From assembly GCA_035345875.1 (NCBI GenBank), contig DAORDH010000017.1, positions 1 through 64,000 of the forward strand: a stretch of 64,000 nt of DNA, read 5' to 3'. The stretch's first letter is position 1. Every line of letters begins with the position of its first letter. The DNA is from UBA2033 sp035345875. GTDB taxonomy: Bacteria; Spirochaetota; Leptospiria; Leptospirales; Leptospiraceae. Shown here piece after piece: positions 34,448 through 42,850 of the stretch. Below the pieces are notes generated by a model that ran no database searches, had not been told where the DNA came from, and worked only from the letters and a program-made list of their open reading frames with translations. The translations under genes were made by a program, and so were the position numbers.

Positions 34448-35759
34448 ACTCAAAGTTCTTAGGGAGAATAATGGAAGTAAAAAAGGAAATGACTGGATTG
34501 GGCAGATAATTAATATTAACCTTAACTTATTTGCCGATGGTCACGAAAGAATATTTCAAGAAAATGAAAAATTCAATCGAGAAAAGAAACCTTGCTTCTC
34601 TATTTCTAAAGGAATGAATTCCGAACGATCAATTCTCACAAGTTATTTCATTGGCGTTGATTGGATTGAAGAAAATGTTCAGGCGGTTTACGTCGAACCT
34701 AAACTAAATAAGGATAATAAAGAACAAACAAACTATTTGCAAATGCTTTTTTCTGCTTTAAAGCATCCAGAGGTTTCGAGCCATACTGAAGATTTATTTG
34801 AAATTAAATTTGATAAGCCTTATATAGAAATAGATTCGCAACAAGACTTACTTACCCCTTTGTTAATTGTTCAGTTTTTACAGATTGTTAAACAAATAGT
34901 AAGGAAAGGATTAAAAAAATCTTACTACAAAGTTGAAAATAATTTATACTCAAAAGTAAAAGGAAAGCTTTTAGTTTCAAAAACCATTAAGCAAAATACT
35001 TTTAAGAATAAAACTCTTCATTCCTATTGTAGCTACGATGAATTTGGCGTAAACTGTTTAGAAAACCGCTTATTAAAGAAGGCTCTTGTATTTATCAGAA
35101 GTTATTTACCGAAAATTAAAAATCTAAATGCCGGACAATTTATAGAAAATACTTTTAATTATATTCTACCAGCATTTAATGATGTTTCAGAAGATGTTGA
35201 GATTAATACAATAAAACATTCGAAAGCAAATGCCTTCTTTAAAGAATACAGTGAAGGGATTCGACTTGCTAAACTGATACTAAAAAGATTTGGGTATAAT
35301 ATCGTTAATACGCAAAGTGAAAAAATAAAAGTTCCTCCCTTTTGGATTGATATGAGTAAGCTGTTTGAGTTATATGTTTTGGGATTGCTAAAAGATAGAT
35401 TTGGAAGAGCGGTTACTTATCATTTTACGACAAACCGAAATGAATTAGATTATTTACTTAATACAGATGAATTAAAAATAGTTATAGATGCAAAATATAA
35501 ATTGGCTTATAACAATTCATCTATAATTGAAGATATGAGACAAATCAGTGGTTACGCAAGACTAAAGAGTGTCTATAAGGAATTAGATATTGCTCCCAAA
35601 TCAAATAGGCAGCCTCCTATTATCGATTGTCTAATTATTTTTCCAGATCAAAATAATGGACAAGAAGATATAAAGATTGAGTGTTTAAAAACTAAGAAAA
35701 TTAGTCGGTTTATGAATTTTTTTAAATATTCTATAAAACTACCATTGATTAAAAAATAA
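34440..35759 (+). CDS. mcrC: McrC-like nuclease subunit of a type IV restriction system
   Basis: The nuclease partner of McrB, 439 residues. The N-terminal half is the McrB-interacting region, with YYKVENNLYSKVKGKLLVSKT and DEFGVNCLENRLLKKAL typical of McrC. The C-terminal PD-(D/E)xK nuclease is visible as NELDYLLNTDELKIVIDAKYK, where Asp, Asp and Lys make the active site. The catalytic residues look complete, so the system should be active. The end of the gene is followed at once by the first of several identical repeats (35764). Confidence 0.88.
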   Translation: MSELKVLRENNGSKKGNDWIGQIININLNLFADGHERIFQENEKFNREKKPCFSISKGMNSERSILTSYFIGVDWIEENVQAVYVEPKLNKDNKEQTNYLQMLFSALKHPEVSSHTEDLFEIKFDKPYIEIDSQQDLLTPLLIVQFLQIVKQIVRKGLKKSYYKVENNLYSKVKGKLLVSKTIKQNTFKNKTLHSYCSYDEFGVNCLENRLLKKALVFIRSYLPKIKNLNAGQFIENTFNYILPAFNDVSEDVEINTIKHSKANAFFKEYSEGIRLAKLILKRFGYNIVNTQSEKIKVPPFWIDMSKLFELYVLGLLKDRFGRAVTYHFTTNRNELDYLLNTDELKIVIDAKYKLAYNNSSIIEDMRQISGYARLKSVYKELDIAPKSNRQPPIIDCLIIFPDQNNGQEDIKIECLKTKKISRFMNFFKYSIKLPLIKK

Positions 35760-35763
35760 TGTA

Positions 35764-35801
35764 AAACTCACCCATGACATAGCAGAAGAGTTGGGGTTAA
35801 T
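35764..35801 (+). repeat. 31-bp repeat, copy A
   Basis: The core aaactcacccatgacatagc plus agaagagttgg is identical here, at 36214-36244 and at 36286-36316. It is a weak hairpin: aactc pairs with gagtt around an 18-nt loop. This copy continues as ggttaat.. like copies C and D and sits 4 bp after the mcrC stop. Confidence 0.85.
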
Positions 35802-35916
35802 ATAGATTAACTTTTTTTAAATCGGAAAAAATATTTCCGGATAATGAAAGTAGAATCAGATATAATTTCAGTATTATAAAAGCTGATTATGGAATCAGCG
35901 AAGTGGAAAGAGCTAT

Positions 35917-36177
35917 ATGAATAATAACGAAAATTTAAAGGGTGAAAATTTTAAAGAAGTGGATAGAGAATCGCCGGTTAAATTTAAACCTTTAACAGAA
36001 GAAGAAATAAAAACATTATCCCCAGAAGAATCAGAAAAAAATAGAGAATGGGTTATTAAGTCTCTTAAAGATTTAAATGCTTCTATCATTAAAGACGCTA
36101 ATGATTTGGATAGAAAATTAAAAGAATTGAGAGAAAAGAAGCGAAGAGAACAAATGAATGAAGAATCGAGTGAATAA
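35917..36177 (+). CDS. Small charged hypothetical protein
   Basis: An 86-residue, very charged protein with no signal peptide, membrane helix or cysteine. The first half is acidic and polar. The second half is a likely helix or coiled coil (IKDANDLDRKLKELREKKRREQMNEE). I recognise no family. It lies between repeats A and B, like a small cargo gene. A small antitoxin or an accessory of the neighbouring McrBC is possible, but nothing in the sequence shows it. The ATG lies after GTGGAAAGAG, an acceptable ribosome binding site. Confidence 0.45.
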   Translation: MNNNENLKGENFKEVDRESPVKFKPLTEEEIKTLSPEESEKNREWVIKSLKDLNASIIKDANDLDRKLKELREKKRREQMNEESSE

Positions 36178-36211
36178 ATCATTTTAAATAAACAATCCAA
36201 ACGCCCCCTCT

Positions 36212-36244
36212 CCAAACTCACCCATGACATAGCAGAAGAGTTGG
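36212..36244 (+). repeat. 31-bp repeat, copy B
   Basis: Same core as copy A, preceded here by ctcc. With that, ccaaactc pairs with gagttgg with one bulged A. It lacks the ggttaat extension and is followed by only 39 bp before copy C, so nothing coding lies between B and C. Confidence 0.85.
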
Positions 36245-36283
36245 AAATTCTTTTGCGCTCATATTTGCCGATAATTTTAATCT

Positions 36284-36331
36284 CCAAACTCACCCATGAC
36301 ATAGCAGAAGAGTTGGGGTTAATCTAAATTA
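36284..36331 (+). repeat. 31-bp repeat, copy C with extension
   Basis: Same core as copies A and B. The extension ggttaatctaaattagcc is itself nearly palindromic (ggttaat / attagcc). It ends just before the ribosome binding site of the RAYT transposase gene. Confidence 0.85.
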
Positions 36332-36352
36332 GCCGTAACAAGGAACACAGAA

Positions 36353-36919
36353 TTGACCTTATTCAAAAAACAATACAGAGTCGAATCCAGTCGCAGACTA
36401 GGTTGGGATTATTCAGAAAATGGATATTATTTCATCACGATTTGCACAAAAGATAGCGAATGTTTATTTGGTGAAATTCAAAATGGAAAAATGAGATTCA
36501 ATGAATTTGGAATCGTTGTTCAAGAAGAATGGGAGAAATCATTTGTAATTAGAAGGGAATTGTCGTGTAATACATATATTATTATGCCAAATCATATACA
36601 TGGAATTATTGTATTGGATAACGTTATACCCGTAGAGACGCACGGCCGTGCGTCTCTACATGATGATGCATCGTTACAACACAAAATGGTTATCCCATAT
36701 CGTTCTCCAAAATCAATTTCATCTTTTGTGGCTGGATTCAAATCGGTTGCAACAATGCGGATCAATCAAATTCGAAATACACCCAAAATACCGGTATGGC
36801 AATCGCGATTCCACGACCGGATCATTCGCGATGAAATAGAATTATACAATGTAAAAAACTATATAGAGAATAACCCAATCAATTGGGAAGAAGATGAATT
36901 TTATGCGGATGCAGCATAA
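36353..36919 (+). CDS. REP-associated tyrosine transposase (RAYT, IS200-like)
   Basis: A single-strand DNA transposase of the Y1/IS200 superfamily, REP-associated type, 188 residues. The N-terminal NGYYFITICTKD strand and the HUH metal motif in IIMPNHIHGIIV are clear. The catalytic Tyr should lie in the C-terminal NVKNYIENNPINW helix. RAYT enzymes are thought to spread short palindromic REP elements and not themselves. The start is a TTG eight bases after AAGGA, directly behind repeat C. A perfect 28-bp palindrome (36632-36659) lies in frame inside the gene and encodes part of a loop (VETHGRASLH). Fixed repeats on both sides fit this type of gene. Confidence 0.88.
   Translation: MTLFKKQYRVESSRRLGWDYSENGYYFITICTKDSECLFGEIQNGKMRFNEFGIVVQEEWEKSFVIRRELSCNTYIIMPNHIHGIIVLDNVIPVETHGRASLHDDASLQHKMVIPYRSPKSISSFVAGFKSVATMRINQIRNTPKIPVWQSRFHDRIIRDEIELYNVKNYIENNPINWEEDEFYADAA
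36632..36659. repeat. Perfect 28-bp palindrome inside the RAYT gene
   Basis: Arms gtagagacgcacgg and ccgtgcgtctctac are exact reverse complements with no loop. It is GC-rich against an AT-rich gene. I recognise this kind of sequence as a widespread REP-like palindrome in other bacterial genomes. It keeps the reading frame open, adding about nine codons. Confidence 0.9.
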
Positions 36920-36967
36920 AATTCACCCACAACATCACAAAAGAAACGCGGTTAATACGAATTAGCC
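36919..36967 (+). repeat. Degenerate repeat, copy D
   Basis: It starts at the last base of the RAYT stop codon. The order of blocks matches copy C but with changes: aaattcaccca, aacatca, aaagaaacgcggttaat and aattagcc. The ggttaat..attagcc end is better kept than the core. It lies 29 bp before the ankyrin-protein start. Confidence 0.65.
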
Positions 36968-36996
36968 AACGACATCATACAGGAGAATCAAAACCA

Positions 36997-38706
36997 ATGC
37001 CAAACAAAAAAATTTACAAAGACAAAGAATACATCCAAAGAATTTTAGAAGAAGCAGCACGAGATGGGAAAACGGAAATTGTGGAAACTTTAATAGAGAA
37101 TGGGGCGGAAATAAATAATAAGAAATATTCTCCTTTAATTGCAGCTTTTCAAAATAAACAAATGGAAGTTGTAAAACTTATACTGGATAAAGGAGCAGAT
37201 GTGAATCTTGTCGCTAACGGTACTTCAGCGTTAAGAGAAGCTGCTCAACTCGGTGACTTTGAGCTTGTTAAATTTCTAGTAGAAAAGGGTGCTGCAATCA
37301 ATTTTAAAGATAGATACAGAAACTCTCCGTTATCCTATGCCATCTTTGGTTCAGGGTTTGGTAAGGTTCCGGAGTATTCAGAAGAGCGTAAAAGTATTAT
37401 TAAATTCTTGATCGAAAATAAAGCTGATACAACTGACATTGATTTATTACGCTATAGCTATAGCGAAGAACAATTTAGCACAGAACAAATTAAATTTCTT
37501 TTAGACAGTGGTATTCCTGTGGATAGCAAAAAATCAAATAGTGATTTTCTAGAAGACTTTCACAGTTCATTGGAAAAGGCTTGTTTAAGCGAAAAGGTTA
37601 ATTTAGGAATTATAAAACTCTTGATTGAACGAGGAGCTAATCCAAATCCAAAGACCGATTCAAAGTTCGGTAGCTCGTTGCTCAATACTGTGATATATAA
37701 GATACACGAACATAAGCGGAAAGGAGAAAAATTACAGATAAGGTATACAAAGATCTGCCTCCTTCTAATTCAAGCTGGAGCCGATATCTTAGCTAAATAT
37801 AAATATGGGAGAAATCCAATCACATCGGCAATAGCCTCTGACAATCTTGGTATACTCATGTATATGTTTAGAGGTAGGAAGTCTGATATTCTAAAAGACC
37901 CGCGAAGTAAAAATCTGATTCATACTGCTCTATCTTACGGAAATAAGGTAATTCTTCAGTTCTTAATTAAAAAGGGCTTAGACGTCAACTCCTTAGATGA
38001 AAATGGATTGACTCCTTTACATACTGCACTTAGGAAATTTTACCATGATCATATCAACGTCAAATATATGGCACATTCTGAGCTTGAGGATCGGTTAGAG
38101 CCTATAAGGATTCTTTTAAAAAATGGAGCAGACGTTAAGAGAAGAAAAAAAAATCACAGCAGTCCTCTTCATTATGCAGTTAATACTGATATACCTCATA
38201 TATTTCAATTGATTTTAGATCACGGCGCAGACATAAATGAAAAAGGAAAGTTTGGATACACTGCACTTCACTATGCGGCAAATCATTCTTGTTTGAATTC
38301 TCTTGCATTTCTTTTACAAAAAGGATTTGATATAAATCAAAAAGACGATTTTGGATTTACTCCACTTCATCATGCAGGTTATAACGGACTCACGGAAACG
38401 GTAAAATTTCTTCTCAGTAATGGTGCTGATTGTCATCTAACGGATAATTATGGTAATACTCCCCTTCATTATGCGGCACGACAAGGAAGATTATCGCAAA
38501 TTGAAAAAGTAAAACCAAATCCAGAACCTTCTGCTATTCCTATTCTAAAAATAGAAACAGTAAAACTCTTAATTGAAAATGGCGCCAATTCAGAGTTGGA
38601 AAACAATAAAGGTGAAACTCCATTGGATCTCGCAAATCGAAGAGGTCACAAAGAAATTATAGAATTATTACGAACTCAAAACCTCTCAAAAAAAAGAAAG
38701 TTATGA
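36997..38706 (+). CDS. Ankyrin-repeat protein
   Basis: A 569-residue protein made almost wholly of ankyrin repeats, about a dozen or more. Clear ones are FGYTALHYAANHSCLNSLAFLL, FGFTPLHHAGYNGLTETVKFLL and NKGETPLDLANRRGHKEIIELL, spaced about 33 residues apart. There is no signal peptide or membrane segment, so the protein is cytoplasmic unless secreted by another route. Ankyrin proteins bind other proteins; no catalytic domain is attached here. The gene has an AGGAGA site before its ATG and follows the RAYT and repeat D. It could be a cargo gene of that region. Its partner is unknown. Confidence 0.88.
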   Translation: MPNKKIYKDKEYIQRILEEAARDGKTEIVETLIENGAEINNKKYSPLIAAFQNKQMEVVKLILDKGADVNLVANGTSALREAAQLGDFELVKFLVEKGAAINFKDRYRNSPLSYAIFGSGFGKVPEYSEERKSIIKFLIENKADTTDIDLLRYSYSEEQFSTEQIKFLLDSGIPVDSKKSNSDFLEDFHSSLEKACLSEKVNLGIIKLLIERGANPNPKTDSKFGSSLLNTVIYKIHEHKRKGEKLQIRYTKICLLLIQAGADILAKYKYGRNPITSAIASDNLGILMYMFRGRKSDILKDPRSKNLIHTALSYGNKVILQFLIKKGLDVNSLDENGLTPLHTALRKFYHDHINVKYMAHSELEDRLEPIRILLKNGADVKRRKKNHSSPLHYAVNTDIPHIFQLILDHGADINEKGKFGYTALHYAANHSCLNSLAFLLQKGFDINQKDDFGFTPLHHAGYNGLTETVKFLLSNGADCHLTDNYGNTPLHYAARQGRLSQIEKVKPNPEPSAIPILKIETVKLLIENGANSELENNKGETPLDLANRRGHKEIIELLRTQNLSKKRKL

Positions 38707-38848
38707 ACATTGGTTCTGGTAAATAAAAAATAATCTTATTGAAACACCTAGCCGGAGGATTTTCTTCTTTCTTACTTTTTTGAACTCACGTAATTTACTT
38801 TAAATTTTTATTTACAAAATAAATTGACTAAAATATAGTCATGCCTGC

Positions 38849-39172
38849 ATGAAAACGTTTTTTCTATCTATTCTAATTCTATTCCATCTATTCTGTGCTT
38901 CTGAACCACCCGTCAAAGAAAATACTCCAGACAACTACTTTGCGCTTAGGGATATTACGTTAGGTAAGGATAATACTCTCTATCTTTCCGTTCGATCTGC
39001 TTATATCGAAAAAGATAAAATAAAAGAAGCCTTCGAAGAATTTCAAAATTTACATTCTGAAAATAAAATCAAAAGAACCTATTGGAAATGTAAAGTAATC
39101 TTAAACTCAACATTAGAATGCACTGAAGAATTGAAAATTAAGGATATTGCAGATGAAAATCTATCTAAATAA
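38849..39172 (+). CDS. Small lipoprotein
   Basis: A 107-residue lipoprotein of unknown function. The signal peptide MKTFFLSILILFHLFC ends in a lipobox with Cys16. The mature part is charged, with a conserved-looking YWKCKVILNSTLECTEEL that has two Cys which may bond. It is the first of three small lipoprotein genes in a row. The next gene starts inside its last codons, so they form an operon. The three share the phrase pattern of a Cys-x-Glu ending, but I recognise no family. Confidence 0.6.
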   Translation: MKTFFLSILILFHLFCASEPPVKENTPDNYFALRDITLGKDNTLYLSVRSAYIEKDKIKEAFEEFQNLHSENKIKRTYWKCKVILNSTLECTEELKIKDIADENLSK

Positions 39173-39563
39173 AATATTCCTTTTCCTCTTTTTCGTTTTC
39201 GGATTTGTGAATTGTAACAATGAAATATACGTTAAGCATGTCTATACTGACTTTAAAAAAATAGGAAGTCCTCCGAATCAACCCACCAATACCTACGAAA
39301 TCACTCGAGTCACAACGATTCGAACCGCGGAAACTATCAACAAGGCTAGGATTAAAAATATTTATTACTACACTCTACCTCCTATTTTAAAACTGGTTCG
39401 ATTCGCTCTATCGACTGGTGAATCGGGAATCGTTTTTCTAGAAGATCCAGAAGCAGAAGAAAATAGCAAAGTAGTCCTTTTTAAACCAGCTCCGGATAAA
39501 TACGTCATGGTAACCAAAATGCTTTGTATTATCAATGAGGAGGAAGCCCTAGAATGCAAATAA
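39153..39563 (+). CDS. Small lipoprotein
   Basis: A 136-residue lipoprotein. The ATG at 39153 follows AAGGA at the right distance and begins the signal peptide MKIYLNKIFLFLFFVFGFVNC; a TTG two codons earlier was rejected. The lipobox is FVNC. The mature domain is about 115 residues with likely beta strands (YYTLPPILKLVRFALSTGESGIVFLED) and ends CIINEEEALECK, so a Cys pair near the end recurs as in the gene before. It overlaps the previous gene by 20 bp and the next by 10 bp. Function unknown. Confidence 0.6.
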   Translation: MKIYLNKIFLFLFFVFGFVNCNNEIYVKHVYTDFKKIGSPPNQPTNTYEITRVTTIRTAETINKARIKNIYYYTLPPILKLVRFALSTGESGIVFLEDPEAEENSKVVLFKPAPDKYVMVTKMLCIINEEEALECK

Positions 39564-39916
39564 GAATTCTACTCATTCTCTTCTTATCTGTTTTCGGATT
39601 CAATTGTGTAAGTGGTGAAATGAAAGTTCCCACACGCAGAGTTCTTTCGCAAATTCCAAGCAACAAGCCAGGTGTCATCTATCGTTTCTATATTGACTTA
39701 GAAGAAAAAAGTGCTACTAAAAACAATATTTTCGGAGTAGAAAGAGTCTACCAGGGAAATGATTCCTCCACCGGAGAAGCTTTTTTTAAATTCTATTTTT
39801 ACCAAGAAGCGGGAATTGAACTTTGCACATATAATGATTCAGCCAAAAACTATGAATGCAAAGACTTAGAAATTATTTTTAAACAAAAAAATGAAATGCC
39901 TCCTGTAAAAGAATAA
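39554..39916 (+). CDS. Small lipoprotein
   Basis: A 120-residue lipoprotein, third of the trio. A strong AGGAGGA site at 39539-39545 precedes the ATG. The signal peptide MQIRILLILFLSVFGFNC ends in the lipobox GFNC. The mature part has several strands and a late pair of Cys (IELCTYNDSAKNYECKDLEI), again near the C-terminus. This matches the pattern in the two genes before it and suggests three diverged copies or partners. No family recognised. Confidence 0.6.
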   Translation: MQIRILLILFLSVFGFNCVSGEMKVPTRRVLSQIPSNKPGVIYRFYIDLEEKSATKNNIFGVERVYQGNDSSTGEAFFKFYFYQEAGIELCTYNDSAKNYECKDLEIIFKQKNEMPPVKE

Positions 39917-39997
39917 ATGATTTGAAAGTATTCCTTTCCAATTTCACCTATCGTATCTAGTTCTCATAGATTACTATGATGCTCAACAATGCTTAGT

Positions 39998-40807
39998 TTA
40001 TTTTCTAATAAATTTTGCATGAAAAGTTGTAACACCATCCCAATGAATAATTTTAAATGGATCTTTGATAGGTGACCATTTCTGTGCATTGACATGAAAT
40101 TGGTGGTGCATTAAATGCGCTCTTCCTAAAGAATATTCTTCAGAAGTCCAATAATGACTCGAAGTTTTTTGCTTGGTTTCCAAAAACCAGATTCGAGTCA
40201 ATCCAGCTAAGTGAGCAGCCAATAACTCTGTTCTTGTTGGCAATCTAAACTCAGAGCCAAAACATTTTAGCTTGGCTCCATACCAGCTTATTCTATTCCT
40301 ATCACCTAGATCAGCCCAATTCTTCTTATCGATGGCTTTCGGTTCCAAATCGATCAAAGATTTGTCAGGAAGATTGGGAAGACAGCGAACCCTCATTTTG
40401 CCATACTCGTAGTAGTTTACGACTATCGACTTATCAACCACTGCATGTGAACTGCCTTCTGAATCAGAGGTCCAGTAATTTCCACCATTCCATGAATCTC
40501 CAACTCCTGAAAACATAACGGAAATTAATTCCTGGGTTGACGGTAATCGCATATCGTATTTTTTACAAAAAGAATTTGCCTCTTCCCAAGTCATATATTG
40601 TTCTAGATTGTTGCTAAAGCCCTTTAAATCATTTGAACCTGTCTCAACTTTTTGAATCCATTGATTGTATTCTAAACTATTATGATGATTCCATTTATCT
40701 AAATGATAATCATACCACCTTTTTAAATCAGAATCCCCTTTCCTTTGAAAATTGGTGCAGGAAAATATATTTAATAACGCTGTAATCATTAAAATTCTCT
40801 TTATCAC
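39998..40807 (-). CDS. Lipoprotein with two DUF1566/Lcl-like domains
   Basis: A 269-residue lipoprotein; the signal peptide MIKRILMITALLNIFSC has a lipobox with Cys17. Two copies of a DUF1566 (Lcl C-terminal) motif follow. The first is MTWEEANSFCKKYDMRLPSTQELISVM with NYWTSDSEG and then VRCLP. The second is SWYGAKLKCFGSEFRLPTRTELLAAH with HYWTSEEYS. In each the pattern is W-x2-A...C...RLPT-x2-EL...YWTS. Lcl-type domains are related to the formylglycine-generating fold and to C-type-lectin-like folds and are thought to bind surface ligands such as glycans. The second copy lacks a closing Cys. Surface adhesion is inference. Confidence 0.72.
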   Translation of the reverse strand: MIKRILMITALLNIFSCTNFQRKGDSDLKRWYDYHLDKWNHHNSLEYNQWIQKVETGSNDLKGFSNNLEQYMTWEEANSFCKKYDMRLPSTQELISVMFSGVGDSWNGGNYWTSDSEGSSHAVVDKSIVVNYYEYGKMRVRCLPNLPDKSLIDLEPKAIDKKNWADLGDRNRISWYGAKLKCFGSEFRLPTRTELLAAHLAGLTRIWFLETKQKTSSHYWTSEEYSLGRAHLMHHQFHVNAQKWSPIKDPFKIIHWDGVTTFHAKFIRK

Positions 40808-40844
40808 TTCAATTTTACTTTCTTTGTATTTCTTCTATTCCATT

Positions 40845-41846
40845 TCATTTTTCTTGATTCTCCAAGAATAAGGGAACTGGACAAAGATATTTATCAATTT
40901 TAAATTCTAACATTTCTCCGGAGTGCAAAGCCTCATCTAACATTCTAAATTTTTTTGCAGAACTATTTCGCCTTGCATACCAATTTAAATACACTGGCGT
41001 TTCAAATCCTGCTTTATCAGAGAAGCGTATTGTATATCGTTTGTAACCAATACGCTCTCCTGAATCATCATCCGTATTTGACTTTGCTATGCTATGATAA
41101 TCTGAATCTATTACCTCTCCTAGAATTTTATTTCCAGCAACTATCGTATCAGGTAATGGATAAATCTGATTATCTGTAATTTTTATTTTTCTAGTTTTAA
41201 TCGCTAACAGTAACAATCCAAAGAAATAAAAAATAATTAGATATAAATAAAATAGAGAAAAAATAGAATCAGGTAGATTGAGTTCTTTTTCTTGGGTTTC
41301 ATTGACCATATAATAATAACATCCAAGACTTAATATCAAAAGAAATATTTGAAATATTGCTAACATTACATTCTTGAAAAAAAGTAAGTTTTCAATATCC
41401 ATTAAATTTCCCTCTTTATCTTTTATAATGTATCTTCTTGTATAAATTTTTTTGAAAGTGCAATTGGGATTTTCTATCGAATAAATAAACCAAGGAAGAA
41501 AAATTTCTTTTTTTTCTAGATCCTCTTCTTTAAAGATAAATTCTCCTTTTGAGAGTTTATCACCAATAAAAATATAATTTGTTATAACTCCAGTGATCGC
41601 AACAAATAAGGTATGTATGTAGGAAGTTTTCATTGCAACCCAAATCAATGTTACTAAAAACCATACAAAAAGCAGAACTCCCCAATTGTCTCCCACTTCA
41701 ATCCATTTACCAACTATATTGGTAATATTTTTATTTAATAATTTAAGGGTAAGAAATTCTAAACTAATCAGATAGATTAGAATAAATGCAAAAAAGACTA
41801 TTTGAAAGAATTTACTTTTTTGTTCTTTTGTATTTTCGTTCTTCAT
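40845..41846 (-). CDS. Hypothetical membrane protein
   Basis: A 333-residue membrane protein with no recognised family. About five helices are seen: 14-32, 43-62, 68-88, 157-177 and 190-210 (approximate). The final 110 residues are soluble and beta-rich (YKRYTIRFSDKAGFETPVYLNWYARR). I chose the ATG at 41846 over a GTG at 41861, but no strong ribosome binding site decides it. The next gene downstream is the Lcl-like lipoprotein, 37 bp away on the same strand, so they may be co-transcribed. Confidence 0.5.
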   Translation of the reverse strand: MKNENTKEQKSKFFQIVFFAFILIYLISLEFLTLKLLNKNITNIVGKWIEVGDNWGVLLFVWFLVTLIWVAMKTSYIHTLFVAITGVITNYIFIGDKLSKGEFIFKEEDLEKKEIFLPWFIYSIENPNCTFKKIYTRRYIIKDKEGNLMDIENLLFFKNVMLAIFQIFLLILSLGCYYYMVNETQEKELNLPDSIFSLFYLYLIIFYFFGLLLLAIKTRKIKITDNQIYPLPDTIVAGNKILGEVIDSDYHSIAKSNTDDDSGERIGYKRYTIRFSDKAGFETPVYLNWYARRNSSAKKFRMLDEALHSGEMLEFKIDKYLCPVPLFLENQEK

Positions 41847-42033
41847 GCAAATAATATCCACTTTTGGTATCTTTTTACAAATAAAAAAAGATTCAATACA
41901 CTCCCTACTTAGAACTTTTTCTACTTCTTTACTTCGATCGAATTATAAAAAATGAAATACCAAGTATCCAATAAAAAAATGATTTGAAGTATCTAGAGAG
42001 TGATAAAGCGTTTATTCAGTCAGGTAAAATACA

Positions 42034-42696
42034 ATGATTCGAATTCTACCATTGATACTTTTTTTCTTTGTTTATTGCACGAGTGTGAATAAGAAGGACA
42101 ATTTACCATCTGAGAATAGAAGCGCTAATCTTAAGGTTGTTCTCAATAATAGCGAAGAGAACGAAGCAAAACTCCATTTATATTTATGTCAAAATTTAAA
42201 TCAATCCGAAATAAAAATGCTTAGTGAATGTGAATTTAAAATGATACACTCTTTTCGAAACAAAAGCGATGCGGTTAATTTTGATTTACCTCCTGGTGAA
42301 TACTTTGCAGTCATTCAAATTTCTGACAAAAGAATTATACCTATTTTGTATTCAGAAACGACTGGTCAGAAAATTCATTTTGGCTTTAAAACGGAAGTTA
42401 CCGATTCTTTTTTCTATAGGACTCATTTTGAGGAAACTAAAATAACAAGTTGCCAATCTGTTACAATTCTTTCGTATTCAGAAGATTATTATTGTCCAAA
42501 GTTAATTTTAAAAGAAAACATACAAACAACCTTTCGATTTGAAATTGAAAATGATTTACAGTTTGACGAAAGGGGAACTTCACTCATTTGGCTTTCCACT
42601 TTGTATATTTCCCTGCAAGTAATGTTTCCAATTCCAATTCCATTGATAACTGGGATATTCGCATTCAAAAGAAGGGTTTCAAATAATTTAAAATGA
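42034..42696 (+). CDS. Lipoprotein with C-terminal hydrophobic segment
   Basis: A 220-residue lipoprotein. The signal peptide MIRILPLILFFFVYC has a lipobox at VYC (Cys15). The middle is a beta-rich domain (NFDLPPGEYFAVIQIS) like many small exported domains. A hydrophobic stretch near the C-terminus (SLIWLSTLYISLQVMFPIPIPLITGIFAF, read over about residues 180-208) could be a membrane helix, which is odd for a lipoprotein. No family recognised. Confidence 0.55.
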   Translation: MIRILPLILFFFVYCTSVNKKDNLPSENRSANLKVVLNNSEENEAKLHLYLCQNLNQSEIKMLSECEFKMIHSFRNKSDAVNFDLPPGEYFAVIQISDKRIIPILYSETTGQKIHFGFKTEVTDSFFYRTHFEETKITSCQSVTILSYSEDYYCPKLILKENIQTTFRFEIENDLQFDERGTSLIWLSTLYISLQVMFPIPIPLITGIFAFKRRVSNNLK

Positions 42697-42850
42697 GTTC
42701 GATATAAGAATTTTTCACAGCCAATGCAATTTCTCTATTTTATCGGTGCCCTTAGTGTTTACACATTCAACATGGCTCAGTGCAAGTCGGTGGCAATGTT
42801 TTAAATTTTTAGCTCCATCGAACTGAAACTATTTCATATAAAATACAGGA

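Noticed and set aside
35764..36967. CRISPR array
   Set aside because: Repeats are irregularly spaced (about 450, 72 and 635 bp), spacers include genes, and no cas gene is present.
35764..36967. Integron attC sites
   Set aside because: No consensus core (RYYYAAC ... GTTRRRY) could be placed and no IntI-type gene is next to the array; kept only as an open alternative in the finding.
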